Shown: one piece after another, positions 32,151 to 41,349 of the stretch
Position numbering within the stretch: position 1 is the stretch's first letter
Layout: the number at the start of each line of letters is the position of its first letter
From: Arthrobacter_B sp038069765
GTDB taxonomy: Bacteria > Actinomycetota > Actinomycetes > Actinomycetales > Micrococcaceae
Reading direction: 5' to 3'
Length of the DNA stretch: 64,000 nucleotides
Assembly (NCBI RefSeq): GCF_038069765.1
Contig: NZ_JBBPFS010000010.1
Location: 36,722 to 100,721 of the forward strand
Notes under the pieces: model-generated
Seen by the model: only the letters and a program-made list of their open reading frames with translations
Told to the model about the DNA's origin: nothing
Databases searched by the model: none
Translations under genes and position numbers: made by a program

Positions 32151-34159
32151 GCGCCCCGGCACGCGGCGGCCCCCGCCCGGTAATGCGCGGGCCCGGGGGA
32201 GGGCATGGGGGAGGACACGGCGGAGGGCATGCTCCGGCGGCCAAACCGCTGAACTTCCGGGCCAGCGTGAAACGGATTCTGTCCCTGATGGCCCCGGACC
32301 GGCTCCGGCTGGCACTGGTGCTGGTTGCCGCCGTCGTCTCCGTGGCGCTCGCGGTCACCGCTCCGCGGATCCTGGGGGAAGCCACCAACGTCATCTTCGA
32401 CGGCGTGATCGGCGCCGGGCTTGAGCCGGGAACCAGCAAGGACGAGCAGGTCCGGGAGCTGCGCAGCGCCGGGGAGAACCAGCTGGCGGACATGCTCGCC
32501 GCCATGGACGTGGTGCCCGGGGCAGGGGTGGACTTCGGCAGGCTGCGGGTACTGGTGCTGGGGGTGCTGGGCATCTATATTGCTGCGTTCTTCTTCGGCT
32601 GGCTGCAGGCACGCGTTACGGCGCGGGTGGTGCAGAACGCCATGTACCGGCTGCGGAAGGACGTGGACGGCAAGCTGTTCCGGCTGCCCATGTCCCACTT
32701 CCAGCGCGAATCCCGCGGGGACGTGCTCAGCCGGGTCACCAACGACATCGACAACCTGGCCCAGACGCTCTCCCAGACCCTGACCCAGATCATTACGTCA
32801 GTGCTGACCATCGTGGGGGTGCTGGGCATGATGCTGTGGCTGTCTCCGCTGCTGGCACTGATCGCCGTGGTCACGGTGCCGGTCTCCGCCGTCGTCACCG
32901 TGCTGATTGCCAAGCGCTCGCAGGTGCAGTTCATGCAGCAGTGGAAGTCCACGGGGGAGGTGAACGGGTACATCGAGGAAATGTTCAGCGCCCAGGACGT
33001 GGTGAAGGCCTTCGGACAGCAGGAACGGGTCGTGGCAGGCTTCCGCCCGGCCAACGAGGCCCTCTACCGCTCTTCCTTCAAGGCACAGTTCGTTTCCGGC
33101 GTCATCATGCCCACCATGCAGTTCATCTCGAACCTTAACTATGTGGCGGTTGCCGTGGTGGGCGGCATCCTGGTGGCCAACGGGCGGCTCTCAATCGGCG
33201 GCGTGCAGGCCTTCGTCCAGTACAGCCGCCAGTTCTCCCAGCCGCTGGGACAGATTGGCTCTCTGATCAACATGCTGCAGTCAGGCGTAGCCTCAGCCGA
33301 ACGTGTGTTCGAACTTTTGGACGACCGGGAGCAGGAGCCCGATCCGGTAGATCCGCTGACCCTGCCCGCCGTCCGGGGCCGCGTGGCCTTTGAGCACGTG
33401 GATTTCAGCTACTCGCCCGACGCCCCGCTAATCCGGGACCTGTCCTTCGTGGCGGAACCCGGGCAGACGGTGGCCATTGTCGGTCCCACGGGGGCGGGGA
33501 AGACCACCCTGGTGAACCTGCTCATGCGTTTTTATGACATCGACGCCGGGCGGATCACGATAGACGGCGTCGACACGGCCCGGATGCGGCGGGACGATGT
33601 GCGGAAGAACATCGGCATGGTGCTCCAGGACGCCTGGCTCTTCGAAGGAACAATCCGGGAGAACCTTGCCTACGGCGCCCCCGGCGTCACGGACGAGCAG
33701 ATAGTCCGGGCCGCCAGGGCAACCCACGTGGACCACTTTGTGCGCTCGCTGCCCGAGGGGTATGACACCGTCCTGGGGAACGACGGCGGCTCGCTGAGCC
33801 AGGGGCAGCGGCAGCTGATCACCATAGCCCGGGCCTGGCTGGCGAACCCGTCCATCCTGGTCCTGGACGAGGCCACCAGCTCGGTGGACACGCGGACGGA
33901 GATCTCCATCCGGCTGGCCATGAACGCCTTGCGGGAAGCCCGCACCAGCTTCGTCATCGCCCACCGGCTCTCCACCATCCGCGACGCGGACGTGATCCTG
34001 GTGGTGAGGAACGGTGAGATTGTCGAGCAGGGAACCCACGGGGCGCTGCTGGACGCCGAGGGATTCTACGCACAGCTGTACCGCTCCCAGTTCGCGGAGC
34101 CTGCGGATGCCGGTGATGCGGATGCCGGCACGGGGGAGGGGACAGGCTCCCCGCCGTGA
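32147..34159 (+). CDS. ABC exporter half-transporter, catalytic subunit
   Basis: A 670-residue partner of the preceding exporter. Walker A GPTGAGKTT is near residue 446, the signature is LSQGQRQ near 550, and Walker B ILVLDEATSS has the catalytic glutamate. The N terminus has an unusual Gly/His run, three GGGH units at residues 17-28, before the membrane domain, and an insert of about 40 residues in the first extracytoplasmic loop. GTG at 32147 overlaps the upstream stop. The C-terminal tail is acidic with a repeated DAGDA pattern. The pair should form one heterodimeric exporter. Confidence 0.93.
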   Translation: MSAPARGGPRPVMRGPGGGHGGGHGGGHAPAAKPLNFRASVKRILSLMAPDRLRLALVLVAAVVSVALAVTAPRILGEATNVIFDGVIGAGLEPGTSKDEQVRELRSAGENQLADMLAAMDVVPGAGVDFGRLRVLVLGVLGIYIAAFFFGWLQARVTARVVQNAMYRLRKDVDGKLFRLPMSHFQRESRGDVLSRVTNDIDNLAQTLSQTLTQIITSVLTIVGVLGMMLWLSPLLALIAVVTVPVSAVVTVLIAKRSQVQFMQQWKSTGEVNGYIEEMFSAQDVVKAFGQQERVVAGFRPANEALYRSSFKAQFVSGVIMPTMQFISNLNYVAVAVVGGILVANGRLSIGGVQAFVQYSRQFSQPLGQIGSLINMLQSGVASAERVFELLDDREQEPDPVDPLTLPAVRGRVAFEHVDFSYSPDAPLIRDLSFVAEPGQTVAIVGPTGAGKTTLVNLLMRFYDIDAGRITIDGVDTARMRRDDVRKNIGMVLQDAWLFEGTIRENLAYGAPGVTDEQIVRAARATHVDHFVRSLPEGYDTVLGNDGGSLSQGQRQLITIARAWLANPSILVLDEATSSVDTRTEISIRLAMNALREARTSFVIAHRLSTIRDADVILVVRNGEIVEQGTHGALLDAEGFYAQLYRSQFAEPADAGDADAGTGEGTGSPP

Positions 34160-34285
34160 CCTGCCTCCCGGCGGAACAGGCACCGGCGTGGCAAAATGGA
34201 ACTGCAGCAAGCGAGAACCCGCTGCACCAGACCTGCCGCCGTCATCCTCGAGGCGGCTCCAGCTCCCGAACATGAAGGCGGTCCC

Positions 34286-34663
34286 ATGAGCGACGACGTC
34301 CTGTCCTGGGTCCGCATCGACGGCACAAGCACCGTTCCCCCCTTCGAACAGCTGCGGGTCCAGATCCTGGATGCTGCCAATGAGGGACGCCTCGCCGTCG
34401 GAACCCGTCTTCCGCCCGTGCGCGCGCTCGCCGCCCGGCTCGGCCTGGCGGTCAACACGGTCGCCCGTGCCTACCGCGAACTGGAACAGGCCGAAGTGGT
34501 CACCACGCGCTCGCGGGCAGGCACCGTCATTGCAGCAGCGGGGGACAACGGACGGCGCCGGGTGGCCGAGGCAGCGGCCGTCTTTGCTGACTCCGTCCGC
34601 GCCAACGGTCTCGATCCGCAGGAAGCCATGACCTATGTCGAGACGGCTCTTCGCCTGCGGTGA
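34286..34663 (+). CDS. GntR-family regulator, YtrA type
   Basis: A 125-residue regulator consisting of a GntR winged helix-turn-helix (about residues 15-80) with a short C-terminal tail, the size of the YtrA subfamily. Key residues are PPFEQLRVQI, then LPPVRALAARLGLAVNTVAR in the recognition helix. YtrA regulators typically control ABC transporter genes next to them, so the exporter 127 bases upstream is the natural target. ATG 34286 was chosen for the standard MSDDVLSWVRID start. Confidence 0.88.
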   Translation: MSDDVLSWVRIDGTSTVPPFEQLRVQILDAANEGRLAVGTRLPPVRALAARLGLAVNTVARAYRELEQAEVVTTRSRAGTVIAAAGDNGRRRVAEAAAVFADSVRANGLDPQEAMTYVETALRLR

Positions 34664-34674
34664 ACACTGCGGCG

Positions 34675-34690
34675 TCGAATACATCTTCGA
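34675..34690. promoter_or_regulatory. Probable LexA (SOS) box upstream of uvrA
   Basis: TCGAATACATCTTCGA is a 16-bp palindrome with arms TCGAA and TTCGA. The actinobacterial SOS consensus is TCGAAC-N4-GTTCGA, which this matches at 10 of 12 defined positions. It overlaps the place expected for the -35 element, with TACAGT at 34705-34710 as -10. uvrA is a known SOS gene in related species. Confidence 0.65.
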
Positions 34691-34717
34691 ACCAAACGGT
34701 GAACTACAGTGGAAATT

Positions 34718-37636
34718 GTGTCTACAGCTACCTCTTTGATGGCCGATAGTGCCAACGAGCCGCACCGCGGCAATGATCTTTCCCGCCTGGTCGTCAAGGG
34801 CGCCCGGGAACACAACCTGCGCAACGTGGATCTGGATTTGCCGCGCGACGCGATGATTGTCTTCACCGGCCTGTCCGGGTCCGGAAAGTCCTCCCTGGCC
34901 TTCGACACGATCTTCGCCGAAGGACAGCGCCGTTACGTCGAGTCGCTCTCCTCCTATGCGCGCATGTTCCTCGGGCAGGTGGACAAGCCGGATGTGGACT
35001 TCATTGAAGGCCTCTCCCCGGCGGTGTCCATCGACCAGAAGTCCACCTCCAAGAACCCGCGCTCCACCGTTGGCACCATTACCGAGATCTACGACTACAT
35101 GCGCCTGCTCTGGGCGCGCGTCGGGACCCCGTTCTGCCCAGTGTGCGGCGAGCCGGTCTCGCGCCAGACTCCGCAGCAGATTGTCGACCAGCTGCTCGAA
35201 CTTCCCGAAGGCACCCGGTTCCAGATCCTGGCCCCGGTGGTGCGCGGCCGCAAGGGCGAATTCGTTGACCTCTTCCAGGAGCTCGCTGCCAAGGGCTACT
35301 CCCGCGCCAAAGTTGACGGCAAGCAGGTCCAGCTCTCCGACCCGCCGAAGCTGGGCAAGCAGTACAAGCACACCATCGAGGTGGTGGTGGACCGGCTCGT
35401 GGCCAAGGACGGTATCCGGCAGCGGCTGACCGACTCGGTGGAAACCGCGCTCGGCCTGGCCGAGGGACGCATCCTGGCCGACTTCGTGGATGTCGACGAA
35501 AAGAGCGAGGACAGGATTCGGGCGTTCTCCGAACACCTGGCCTGCCCGAACGAGCACCCGCTGGCGATCGACGAAATCGAACCCCGGTCCTTCTCCTTCA
35601 ACAACCCCTTTGGTGCCTGCCCGGTCTGCACCGGCATCGGCAGCCGGCTGGAGGTTGACGAGGAACTGGTGATCCCCAACCCCAACCTGAGCCTGGCCGC
35701 CGGGGCCGTGGCTCCCTGGGCCCTGGGCAACGCAACGCTGGAGTACTGGAACCGGCTGCTGGCCGGCCTGGCCAAGGAGATGGACTTCTCCATGGACGTG
35801 CCGTGGAAGAAGCTGCCGGCGAAGGCCCGCGAAGCGATCCTCAACGGCAAGGACCACAAGGTGGTGGTCCAGTACAAGAACCGCTTCGGCCGGGAGCGCA
35901 AGTACAGCACCGGCTTTGAAGGCGTCATCTCCTACATCCACCGCAAGCACCTGGAAACCGAATCCGACAGCGCCCGCGACCGGTACGAGGAGTACATGCG
36001 GGAAACCCCGTGCCCCGAGTGCGGCGGAGCGCGGCTGAACCCGGCGTCACTGTCCGTGCTGATCAACGGGAAGAACATCGCCCAGGTGGCAGCCCTGCCG
36101 CTGCGCGAGGCGGCGGAGTTCCTCGGCGGACTGGACCTCACCGCCCGTGAAGCCCGCATCGGTGACCAGGTGCTGAAGGAAATCCTGGCGCGCCTGACCT
36201 TCCTGCTCGACGTCGGGCTGGAGTACCTGAGCCTGGAGCGGGCAGCCGCCACGCTCTCCGGCGGCGAGGCGCAGCGGATCCGGCTGGCCACCCAGATCGG
36301 TTCCGGACTCGTGGGGGTGCTGTATGTCCTCGACGAGCCGTCCATCGGCCTGCACCAGAAGGACAACCGGCGGCTGATCGAAACTCTGGCCCGGCTGCGG
36401 AACCTCGGCAACACCCTGATTGTCGTGGAGCATGACGAAGACACCATTCACGAAGCCGACTGGGTTGTGGACATCGGACCGGGCGCCGGTGAACGCGGCG
36501 GCGAAGTGGTGCACTCGGGTTCCCTGGCGGACCTGCTCACCAACGAGCGGTCCCTGACCGGCGCGTACCTGTCCGGGCGCCGCAAAATCGAGATTCCGGC
36601 CAAGCGCCGCAAGGTGGACAAGTCACGCCAGCTGAAGATTGTCGGGGCGCGGGAGAACAACCTGCGCAACATCGATGTCTCCATTCCGCTGGGTGTTTTC
36701 ACCGCGGTGACGGGGGTCAGCGGATCGGGTAAATCCACCCTGATCAACGACATCCTCTACAAGACGCTGGCCGCCAAGCTCAACGGCGCCAAGCACGTGG
36801 CAGGCCGGCACCTGCGCATCGACGGCCTGGAGAACCTCGACAAGGTCATCCATGTGGACCAGAGCCCCATCGGGCGCACGCCGCGGTCCAACCCGGCCAC
36901 GTACACCGGCGTCTGGGACCACATCCGCAAGCTGTTCGCGGAGACCAACGAGTCCAAGGTCCGCGGCTACCTCCCGGGCCGGTTCTCCTTCAACGTCAAG
37001 GGCGGGCGCTGCGAAGCGTGCCACGGCGACGGAACGCTGAAGATCGAGATGAACTTCCTGCCGGACGTCTATGTGCCCTGCGAGGTGTGCCACGGCGGGC
37101 GGTTCAACCGCGAAACCCTCGAGGTGCACTACAAGGGCAAAAACATCGCCGAGGTCCTGGGCATGTCCATCGAGGAGGCAGCTGAGTTCTTTGCCGCGTT
37201 CTCGCCGATCGCCCGGCACCTGAACACGCTGGTTGACGTTGGCCTGGGCTACGTCCGGCTCGGGCAGCCGGCCACCACCCTCTCGGGCGGCGAGGCGCAG
37301 CGCGTGAAGCTTGCCGCCGAGCTGCAGAAGCGGTCCAACGGGCGCAGCGTGTACGTGCTGGATGAACCCACCACCGGACTGCATTTCGAAGACGTCCGCA
37401 AGCTGCTGCTGGTCCTGCAGGGACTTGTGGACAAGGGCAACACGGTGATCACCATCGAGCACAACCTTGACGTCATCAAGAGCGCCGACTGGATCATCGA
37501 CATGGGTCCCGAAGGCGGAAACGGCGGCGGACAGGTGATTGCCACCGGAACACCGGAAAAGGTGGCTGCCTCCGAGGTCAGCCACACCGGCCGGTTCCTG
37601 GCTGAATTGTTCGAAAAGCAAAAGGGAGCGGCATAA
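34718..37636 (+). CDS. uvrA: Excinuclease ABC subunit A
   Basis: UvrA, about 972 residues, recognises bulky DNA lesions and loads UvrB. It carries two ABC ATPase modules, each split by insertions: Walker A GLSGSGKSSLAFD and GVSGSGKSTLI, and signatures LSGGEAQRIRLATQ and LSGGEAQRVKLAAE. Zinc-finger cysteines are visible as CPVCGEP, CPECGGARLN and CEACHGDG/CEVCHGG. GTG at 34718 was chosen because TACAGT lies 7 bases upstream, the leaderless spacing seen elsewhere here; GTG 34709 and ATG 34739 are alternatives. It is monocistronic with an SOS-type operator and a strong terminator. Confidence 0.97.
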   Translation: MSTATSLMADSANEPHRGNDLSRLVVKGAREHNLRNVDLDLPRDAMIVFTGLSGSGKSSLAFDTIFAEGQRRYVESLSSYARMFLGQVDKPDVDFIEGLSPAVSIDQKSTSKNPRSTVGTITEIYDYMRLLWARVGTPFCPVCGEPVSRQTPQQIVDQLLELPEGTRFQILAPVVRGRKGEFVDLFQELAAKGYSRAKVDGKQVQLSDPPKLGKQYKHTIEVVVDRLVAKDGIRQRLTDSVETALGLAEGRILADFVDVDEKSEDRIRAFSEHLACPNEHPLAIDEIEPRSFSFNNPFGACPVCTGIGSRLEVDEELVIPNPNLSLAAGAVAPWALGNATLEYWNRLLAGLAKEMDFSMDVPWKKLPAKAREAILNGKDHKVVVQYKNRFGRERKYSTGFEGVISYIHRKHLETESDSARDRYEEYMRETPCPECGGARLNPASLSVLINGKNIAQVAALPLREAAEFLGGLDLTAREARIGDQVLKEILARLTFLLDVGLEYLSLERAAATLSGGEAQRIRLATQIGSGLVGVLYVLDEPSIGLHQKDNRRLIETLARLRNLGNTLIVVEHDEDTIHEADWVVDIGPGAGERGGEVVHSGSLADLLTNERSLTGAYLSGRRKIEIPAKRRKVDKSRQLKIVGARENNLRNIDVSIPLGVFTAVTGVSGSGKSTLINDILYKTLAAKLNGAKHVAGRHLRIDGLENLDKVIHVDQSPIGRTPRSNPATYTGVWDHIRKLFAETNESKVRGYLPGRFSFNVKGGRCEACHGDGTLKIEMNFLPDVYVPCEVCHGGRFNRETLEVHYKGKNIAEVLGMSIEEAAEFFAAFSPIARHLNTLVDVGLGYVRLGQPATTLSGGEAQRVKLAAELQKRSNGRSVYVLDEPTTGLHFEDVRKLLLVLQGLVDKGNTVITIEHNLDVIKSADWIIDMGPEGGNGGGQVIATGTPEKVAASEVSHTGRFLAELFEKQKGAA

Positions 37637-37675
37637 ACCCCGCACGCCCTATCAACCGGTAAATTTGCCGGACAT

Positions 37676-37717
37676 TACGGAAAAAGGTATTCCCCGCCGG
37701 GAATGCCTTTTTCCGTA
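37676..37717 (+). terminator. uvrA terminator
   Basis: A 19-bp stem (37676-37694 with 37699-37717) with one T-G pair and a CGCC loop carries A-runs and T-runs inside the arms. It lies 39 bases after uvrA and just before the HAD gene. Confidence 0.85.
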
Positions 37718-37746
37718 CCCGGCCGCAGGTGTGGGAAACTGTCCCG

Positions 37747-38451
37747 GTGAAAGAATCCCGGCTCCTAGTACTCTTTGACCTGGACGGAACCCTTGTGGAT
37801 CCGGCAGGCAGCATCACCGGCGGCATCAGCGCCGCCCTCGAAGCGTGCGGCCTGCCCGTACCCCCGGCGGCGGAACTGCAGCGGATGGTCGGGCCCGCGC
37901 TCGTCACGTCGCTGCGGGAGATTGCCGGCGTTCCCGAGGGGCTTGTCGACGACGTCGTTGCGCGCTACCGGGCCGGTTACCGGGAGACCGGAATGGCGCA
38001 GAGCCGCCCCTACCCCGGCATCGCCGAAGCTGTCGAAGCGCTGCGTGCCCGGGGCACCGCAGTGGCCGTTGCCACCCAGAAACCGGAGCCGCTGGCCCAT
38101 GAGCTGCTCCGGGTGCAGGGACTTTCCGGGCTGTTCGACTCCGTGCACGGCTCGCCCGCCGACGAGCAGGCCGCCGCGGCCCTGGACGGCAAAGCCGCCA
38201 TCATCCGCGCCGCGCTGGAACGGCAGTCCGGCCGCTACGACCGCGCCGTGATGGTGGGCGACCGCCGGCATGATGTCCACGGCGCGGCGGCCAACGGCCT
38301 GGAATGCATCGGGGTTTCCTGGGGCTTTGCCGCCGACGGCGAGCTTGCCGCGGCAGGCGCCGCCGCCGTCGTCGGATCGGCCGAAGAACTGCTGGCGGAG
38401 CTCGAGGGCTTCCGCCTGCAGGAAGGGGACATCGCGCATGGGCGTGTATGA
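37747..38451 (+). CDS. HAD-family phosphatase, Gph type
   Basis: A 234-residue haloacid-dehalogenase superfamily phosphatase with a phosphoglycolate-phosphatase-like cap. Motif I FDLDGTL holds the nucleophile D11 and acid D13, motif II is in VAVATQKPE, and motif IV is MVGDRRHDVHGA. GTG 37747 follows GGGAAA by 8 bases; GTG 37729 is an alternative. The end overlaps the acyltransferase start by 14 bases, so the two are co-transcribed. The family name Gph is a best guess; many members hydrolyse other phosphates. Confidence 0.88.
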   Translation: MKESRLLVLFDLDGTLVDPAGSITGGISAALEACGLPVPPAAELQRMVGPALVTSLREIAGVPEGLVDDVVARYRAGYRETGMAQSRPYPGIAEAVEALRARGTAVAVATQKPEPLAHELLRVQGLSGLFDSVHGSPADEQAAAALDGKAAIIRAALERQSGRYDRAVMVGDRRHDVHGAAANGLECIGVSWGFAADGELAAAGAAAVVGSAEELLAELEGFRLQEGDIAHGRV

Positions 38452-39106
38452 CCTGACCCGGGCCTCAACCCGGGGACTGATCGCCGGCCTGTGCCGGCCC
38501 ACCGTCATCGGACTGGAGAACGTGCCCGCCGACGGAGCGTTCATCGTCGCCGCCAACCACCTCTCTTTCCTGGACAGCGTGCTTACGCAGGCGCTGATGC
38601 CCCGGCCGGTTGCGTTCTTCGCCAAGGCGGAATACTTCACCGGCACCGGCGTCAAGGGCGCGGCCATGCGGACCTTTTTCGAGGGCGTAGGGTCCATCCC
38701 CGTGGAACGCGGCCAGCAGGCCGCCTCCGTGGCAGCCCTGAAAACCCTCCTGGACCGGCTGGAAGAAGGAAGCGGCATCGGCATCTACCCGGAGGGGACC
38801 CGTTCCCGCGACGGCCTGCTGTACCGCGGCCGCACCGGCGTCGGCTGGCTGGCCCTCACCTCCGGCGCGCCGGTCGTTCCGGTGGGACTCATCGGCACCG
38901 AGAACCTGCAGCCTGCGGGCAGGAAATGGATCAAACCGCAGCACTTCACGATGAAGGTGGGCCGGCCGCTCTACTTCCAGAAAACCGGACCGGACCACGC
39001 GCTGCCGGCCCGCCGGCAGGCCACCGACCGGGTCATGGACGCCATCGCCGAGCTCTCCGGGCAGGAGCGCTCCGGCAGCTACAACCAGAGCAAGCCCGAA
39101 GGGTAA
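38438..39106 (+). CDS. 1-acyl-glycerol-3-phosphate acyltransferase, PlsC type
   Basis: A 222-residue lysophosphatidic-acid acyltransferase. The catalytic HxxxxD motif is NHLSFLD (H41, D46) and the substrate motif is YPEGTRS (residues 117-123); VPVGLIG is the later family block. It acylates lysophosphatidate at the membrane to form phosphatidate. ATG 38438 follows GGAAGGGGAC. Actinobacteria carry several PlsC paralogues, so the exact acceptor is not fixed. Confidence 0.92.
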   Translation: MGVYDLTRASTRGLIAGLCRPTVIGLENVPADGAFIVAANHLSFLDSVLTQALMPRPVAFFAKAEYFTGTGVKGAAMRTFFEGVGSIPVERGQQAASVAALKTLLDRLEEGSGIGIYPEGTRSRDGLLYRGRTGVGWLALTSGAPVVPVGLIGTENLQPAGRKWIKPQHFTMKVGRPLYFQKTGPDHALPARRQATDRVMDAIAELSGQERSGSYNQSKPEG

Positions 39107-39188
39107 GCCCGGGGCAACCGGTTCAGCGTCCCGCGAAAGCGGCGCCGGCCTGCGCAGAGGCGTCCGGCGGCGACCGTAGGATGGAACA

Positions 39189-41204
39189 GTGGCAGATCCA
39201 GCAACATACCGGCCGAAGACGGGGGAGATCCCCACCGCTCCCGGCGTTTACCGTTTCCGAGACGAGCACGGCCGGGTCATCTACGTCGGCAAGGCCAAGA
39301 ACCTCCGTTCCCGCCTGAACTCCTACTTCGCCAACCCCCGGGGCCTGCTGCCCAAGACCCGCGCCATGGTGCACACCGCCGCCAGCGTGGAATGGACAGT
39401 GGTCGGCACCGAGCTGGAAGCACTGCAGCTGGAGTACACCTGGATCAAGGAGTTCAATCCCCGGTTCAACATCATGTTCCGGGACGACAAGTCCTACCCC
39501 TACCTGGCGGTGACCATGGGGGAGAAGTACCCCCGGGCCCAGGTGATGCGCGGCGACCGGCGCAAGGACACCCGCTACTTCGGCCCGTTCTACCCCGCCA
39601 AGGCCATCCGCGAAACCCTGGACACCCTGCTGCGCGTCTTCCCGGTCCGCACCTGCAGCTCCGGGGTCTTCAAGCGCGCCGAACGCACCGGCCGGCCCTG
39701 CCTGCTGGGCTACATCGACAAATGCTCCGCTCCGTGCGTGGGCCGGATCAGCCCGGAAGACCACCGCAAGCTGGCCGCCGAACTCTGCGACTTCATGTCC
39801 GGGGAAGGCAAGCGCTTCATCGGTACCCTGGAAAAGGAAATGCAGGCTGCCGTGGCCGAGCTGGACTACGAAACCGCAGCCCGGCTGCGCGACGACATCG
39901 CGGCCCTGCGCAAGGTTTTTGAACGCAACAACGTGGTGCTCAGCGAAGACACCGATGCTGACATCTTTGCCCTCGAGGAAGACGAACTCGAAGCCTCGGC
40001 CCAGGTGTTCCATGTCCGCGCCGGCCGGATCCGCGGGCAGCGCGGCTGGGTGGTGGAAAAGGTCGAAGACACGGACACCGCGGACCTGGTGGAACACCTC
40101 ATCCAGCAGGTTTACGGCGAGGCTGCCTCGACCGACCGCATTCCCCGCCAGGTGCTGGTTCCGGTGCTGCCGTCCAACGCGGATGAGCTGGGACAGTGGC
40201 TCTCCGGGCTGCGCGGCGCCCGCGTGGACATCCGGGTTCCGCAGCGCGGGGACAAGAAGGCGCTGATGGAGACCGTGGCACGCAATGCCTCCGACGCCCT
40301 GCGGCTGCACAAGAGCCGCCGGGCCGGGGACATCACCACCCGCTCCGCGGCCCTCCAGGAGCTGCAGGAAGCCCTGGACCTGCCCGTGGCACTGCTGCGG
40401 ATCGAGTGCTACGACATCTCGCACGTCTCCGGCACCAACGTGGTGGCCTCCATGGTGGTGGCGGAGGACGGCCTGCCGAAAAAATCGGACTACCGCAAGT
40501 TCTCCATCACCGGCGACGCCGCCCGCGACGACACCTCGGCCATGTACGACGTGATCTCCCGGCGCTTCCGCAACTACCTCGCCGAGAATGCCGACCCGGC
40601 TGCCGACCCGCCGGCTGATCCCGCTGCGGGGCAGCTGCCGGCCGAACGCACCGGCACCGACGTCCAGCCGCTGACGGACACGCTGACCGCGGCTCCGCGG
40701 ACCAAGTTCGCCTATCCGCCCAACCTGGTGGTGGTCGACGGCGGCCAGCCCCAGGTCGCCGCGGCCTCCCGCGCCCTGGCGGACCTGGGCATCACCGACA
40801 TCTACGTTGTCGGCCTGGCCAAGCGCCTGGAGGAAGTATGGGTTCCGGACAGTGATTTCCCGGTGATCCTGCCGCGCGCCTCCGAAGCACTGTTCCTGCT
40901 CCAGCGAATTCGCGACGAGGCACACCGCTTCGCCATCACCTTCCACCGCCAGAAGCGGGCGAAGTCCATGACCGCCTCCCTGCTGGACGAAATTTCCGGC
41001 CTCGGTCCCGCCAAGCGGGCCGCCCTGCTCAAGGAATTCGGATCCGTCAAGAAGCTGCGGAAGGCGTCGGTCGAGGAACTGCAGCGCGTCCCGGGCATCG
41101 GCCCGGCCCTGGCTGCCTCTGTCCACGCCCAGCTCGCCGCAAAGGGCGGGCAGGCATCCGCTCCGGCCGTAAACATGACCACCGGCGAAATCGTGGAAAC
41201 TTAG
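39189..41204 (+). CDS. uvrC: Excinuclease ABC subunit C
   Basis: UvrC, 671 residues, makes both incisions around the lesion in nucleotide excision repair. The GIY-YIG nuclease starts at GVYRFRDEHGRVIYVGKAKN (residues 19-38), a cysteine-containing block includes CSAPCVGRI, the UVR segment is AAVAELDYETAARLRDDI, the RNase H-like domain includes ECYDISHVSGTNVVAS and YPPNLVVVDGG, and two helix-hairpin-helix units close the protein (GPAKRAALLKEFG). GTG 39189 is preceded by TAGGAT at 39177-39182, a 6-base leaderless spacing. A Pro/Ala-rich insert near residue 475 is not conserved in the family. Confidence 0.97.
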   Translation: MADPATYRPKTGEIPTAPGVYRFRDEHGRVIYVGKAKNLRSRLNSYFANPRGLLPKTRAMVHTAASVEWTVVGTELEALQLEYTWIKEFNPRFNIMFRDDKSYPYLAVTMGEKYPRAQVMRGDRRKDTRYFGPFYPAKAIRETLDTLLRVFPVRTCSSGVFKRAERTGRPCLLGYIDKCSAPCVGRISPEDHRKLAAELCDFMSGEGKRFIGTLEKEMQAAVAELDYETAARLRDDIAALRKVFERNNVVLSEDTDADIFALEEDELEASAQVFHVRAGRIRGQRGWVVEKVEDTDTADLVEHLIQQVYGEAASTDRIPRQVLVPVLPSNADELGQWLSGLRGARVDIRVPQRGDKKALMETVARNASDALRLHKSRRAGDITTRSAALQELQEALDLPVALLRIECYDISHVSGTNVVASMVVAEDGLPKKSDYRKFSITGDAARDDTSAMYDVISRRFRNYLAENADPAADPPADPAAGQLPAERTGTDVQPLTDTLTAAPRTKFAYPPNLVVVDGGQPQVAAASRALADLGITDIYVVGLAKRLEEVWVPDSDFPVILPRASEALFLLQRIRDEAHRFAITFHRQKRAKSMTASLLDEISGLGPAKRAALLKEFGSVKKLRKASVEELQRVPGIGPALAASVHAQLAAKGGQASAPAVNMTTGEIVET

Positions 41205-41349
41205 CTAGGCTGGGTAATCGGCTTCTTTCCCTGCAGCAGTTGACGTGCGGAGCCGGCCCGTCACCGCTGCGCAGGAACCACGGCAGAACAAACCAGTGCG
41301 GGACGCAGTGCCCTGCGCCGGACAAGATCTCAAGGATGGGACGACGGAC

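Noticed and set aside
33428..35950. An 840-codon minus-strand frame opposite the exporter, the GntR gene and uvrA
   Set aside because: It crosses three well-supported plus-strand genes and shows no domain motif; it is an artefact of third-position GC.
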